From positions 1 through 8,213 of the forward strand of contig JAAEPW010000898.1 in NCBI GenBank assembly GCA_024232355.1: a DNA stretch of 8,213 bases, read 5' to 3'. Position numbers and translations under genes: made by a program. This document shows positions 6,518 to 8,213 of this stretch, piece by piece. The DNA comes from Chloroflexota bacterium. GTDB taxonomy: Bacteria; Chloroflexota; Anaerolineae; B4-G1. The stretch's first letter is position 1. Every line of letters begins with the position of its first letter. The notes under the pieces are model-generated. The model saw nothing but the letters and a program-made list of their open reading frames with translations, was not told the origin of the DNA and searched no databases.

Positions 6518-6649
6518 ATGAACAATTTCAATGTACTCACCACGCCCACTTTTAGCGACTTTGTCGCCGAGGTGGACGGAGACCCTGTGGCTGCCGTCAC
6601 CTTGTTGCCCGACTCGGCGGATCGGACGGTGGAGGTGAATAATGACTGA
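6518..6649 (+). CDS. Small hypothetical protein, 43 residues
   Basis: ATG at 6518 to TGA at 6647-6649 encodes 43 residues (MNNFNVLTTPTFSDF...). It is acidic, with many D, E, V and T, no cysteine and no membrane segment. I do not recognise a family. Support comes from the strong AAGGAGGT site, its place as first gene of the plus-strand set, and an 8-base overlap with the next ORF, whose own ribosome binding site lies inside it. It could be a genuine phage- or plasmid-type small protein, or a leader whose translation feeds the next gene. Confidence 0.6.
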   Translation: MNNFNVLTTPTFSDFVAEVDGDPVAAVTLLPDSADRTVEVNND

Positions 6650-6851
6650 ACGAGAAGCAAAGCGTTACGTCGCGGCTCAACTGGCGTACCTGGCCCTCGA
6701 TCATCAGCAAGCAACAGAAGAATGCCCGAACCTGGTCGAAAACACCGAGAGCGCCATCCGTAACCTGCACGACGCGGCGATCGTTCTCGGTCTCAAAGAC
6801 GAGTTCGAAATGTCTTGTGCTTTTCTCGGCGTGACAATTTCCGCTCGATAG
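6642..6851 (+). CDS. Small hypothetical protein, 69 residues
   Basis: ATG at 6642 follows GGAGGT (6631-6636) at 5 bases spacing and overlaps the end of the previous ORF by 8 bases, which suggests translational coupling. The 69 residues (MTEREAKRYVAAQLAYL...) look mostly helical and soluble, with two cysteines (C30 and C60). No family is recognised. The next gene begins 16 bases after its stop. Size, packing and ribosome binding sites resemble phage or plasmid accessory operons. Confidence 0.75.
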   Translation: MTEREAKRYVAAQLAYLALDHQQATEECPNLVENTESAIRNLHDAAIVLGLKDEFEMSCAFLGVTISAR

Positions 6852-6859
6852 AAGGAGGT
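6852..6859 (+). promoter_or_regulatory. Strong Shine-Dalgarno of the large plus-strand gene
   Basis: AAGGAGGT starts one base after the stop of the 69-residue ORF and 8 bases before the ATG at 6868. It fixes that start. Confidence 0.75.
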
Positions 6860-6867
6860 CAAAACGT

Positions 6868-8213
6868 ATGAACGAAAACAGTATCTACAAAATCCCCGCT
6901 CGGAATCTGGGGACATTGCAGAAAAAGATCGAGCAGCTCACCCGTCGGGCTGCCAAGCTCGGCACCCCTGCCGTGGGAATGGAGATCCTCAAGGACTATG
7001 AGGACATCAAAAACGACGACGGAACCGTGGCCCGACTCTACCAGGTGCGTGTCAGCGGCGAGGCTCCGCGTATCAATGGCTGGCGATTTGTCGCCAAGCT
7101 ACAACACCTGGGAGATAGCAATATCGTTCGCGCTGTTCCCAGCGAGACCGTGCCGGAACGATTCCGCACGGTTGATCCGTGGTGTGACCACTGCAATATG
7201 CACCGCAATCGCAAGGATACTTTTGTGGTGGCCAAGGGCGACGAGTACAAGCAGGTGGGCAGTTCTTGTCTATCTGACTTTACCGGGCACCAAAGCCCCG
7301 ATGCCGCTGCCCAGACCGCCGAGTATCTGATCCAAGCCGACGAACTTTGCAACGAGGCCGGGAACGATGATTGGCTGGGTAGTGGGGGGAGAGGTGGGCC
7401 TTTCCTGATTCAGATCGAGACCTACCTGGCCTACGTCTCCGCCGATGCCCGCCTCAACGGCTGGATACCACGCGATCAGATGGGGGCTACCGCCGATTGT
7501 GCTCTCTCCGCGATGCTGAACCAGGGCAAGAATGGTCAAACGAGCGACTTGGAACCAATCGAGCGTGATTGGAAGAAAGCGCAAAAAGCGCTGGCCTGGG
7601 CACGCGAGGAACTGGCTACCCGTGACCACCTCAGCGATTACGAGTGGAATCTCGTCCGGGTGTGTGAGAGCGACGTGATCGAGGCCAGCTGGATCGGGTA
7701 CGCTGCCAGCCTCATTCCCGCCTACACGCGGGCGATGAATCGGCAGACGGAGCGAGAGTCTCAAGCAGAGAGTCAGTACGTCGGCACGGTCGGCCAACGA
7801 CAACACTTTGACGGTCTGACCGTCACCACCATCATTCCCATCGATGGCAAGTACGGGGTGACTAACCTGCACAAGTTTCGAGACCCCGCTGGCAATGTCT
7901 TGGTCTGGTTCGCGTCCAACGCAGAACTGGAACACGGTCTGAGTTACGCAGGCAAGGCCACGGTCAAGGCCCACGACGAGTACCAAAACGTGCGCCAGAC
8001 TGTGCTCACCCGTTGCAGATTTGAGGCTATCAATGGCGATCAACAGGCATTACGGGTTCCAGAGATCGTGACCCTGGACGATGCGGTGGATTTCCTCGGC
8101 CTGCAAGGATGGTCCACCGAGAGGAGCAATGGTTCGTATCTCCTTACCCCGCCCATCATTGGCTCTGAAACCCAGATGGTAGCAGTGGCCGACGTCATTG
8201 CCAAGGCACGGGA
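6868..8213 (+). CDS. Large Cys-motif protein of mobile-element type, 3' end outside the window
   Basis: From the ATG at 6868 the frame is open to the right edge: 448 codons and no stop. The N-terminus (about 1-35) is basic and helical (KKIEQLTRRAAKLG). Residues 105-138 carry WCDHC (Cys106, Cys109), then HRNRKDTF, then GSSCLSDF (Cys134). This spacing suggests a metal-binding or zinc-ribbon-like site, though only three cysteines are obvious; His108 or His112 might be the fourth ligand. Residues about 145-300 look helical. Residues about 305-385 form a beta-rich module (V305GTVG..., VWFAS at 346-350, TVKAHDEY at 365-372, QTVLTR at 377-382) that could be OB-fold-like; this is inference. I recall similar CxxC/RxRxxT/CLxDF proteins as uncharacterised phage or plasmid genes, and assign no function. 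A 257-codon minus frame at 7270-8043 is its shadow. Confidence 0.85.
   Translation, partial: MNENSIYKIPARNLGTLQKKIEQLTRRAAKLGTPAVGMEILKDYEDIKNDDGTVARLYQVRVSGEAPRINGWRFVAKLQHLGDSNIVRAVPSETVPERFRTVDPWCDHCNMHRNRKDTFVVAKGDEYKQVGSSCLSDFTGHQSPDAAAQTAEYLIQADELCNEAGNDDWLGSGGRGGPFLIQIETYLAYVSADARLNGWIPRDQMGATADCALSAMLNQGKNGQTSDLEPIERDWKKAQKALAWAREELATRDHLSDYEWNLVRVCESDVIEASWIGYAASLIPAYTRAMNRQTERESQAESQYVGTVGQRQHFDGLTVTTIIPIDGKYGVTNLHKFRDPAGNVLVWFASNAELEHGLSYAGKATVKAHDEYQNVRQTVLTRCRFEAINGDQQALRVPEIVTLDDAVDFLGLQGWSTERSNGSYLLTPPIIGSETQMVAVADVIAKAR

Noticed and set aside
7270..8043. 257-codon minus-strand open frame
   Set aside because: It lies fully opposite the large plus-strand gene, which has a strong ribosome binding site and clear motifs. 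The minus translation lacks recognisable domains and a Shine-Dalgarno; such mirror frames are common in G+C-rich genes.

Overview
The window looks like a piece of a Chloroflexota (Anaerolineae-like) chromosome or large element. The main clue is the 1677-residue secreted protein on the minus strand. It combines a DUF11-type adhesion repeat, a PKD domain, CBM9 and discoidin modules, and ends in the FLPLVLR signature that I associate with exported Chloroflexota proteins. Taxonomy is inferred from this style of protein only; there is no rRNA or tRNA here. Layout: (1) Positions 1-6203 are a minus-strand transcription unit read right to left. It has a good sigma70-type promoter (6175-6203), a TPR-CHAT caspase-like protease (5119-6141), a giant secreted multidomain protein (86-5119) joined to it by a one-base TAGTG stop/start overlap, and the first 18 codons of a third gene (1-54) that runs off the left edge behind a strong Shine-Dalgarno. 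(2) Positions 6142-6517 are a non-coding divergent intergenic region with at least six inverted repeats, including three consecutive hairpins at 6291-6381. (3) Positions 6518-8213 are a plus-strand set of tightly packed genes with strong AAGGAGGT or GGAGGT ribosome binding sites: a 43-residue ORF, a 69-residue ORF overlapping it by 8 bases, and a large gene that starts at 6868 and is still open at the right edge (448 codons visible, with a Cys-X2-Cys plus distal Cys motif). This half is visibly richer in G+C and looks like phage or plasmid cargo rather than part of the left operon. How the parts may work together: the left operon pairs a cytoplasmic cysteine protease of the CHAT type, a class often used in stress and conflict signalling, with a very large extracellular carbohydrate-binding-like protein. 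The coupling is clear in the DNA; its function is not. The giant protein is unusual in itself. A TIM-barrel-like domain, apparently without the usual catalytic glutamates, interrupts an Fn3 domain. A discoidin domain appears with its halves swapped. A second, intact discoidin follows, and both lie within what looks like one split helical domain. These architectural readings come from reading the protein by eye and need profile and structure searches.
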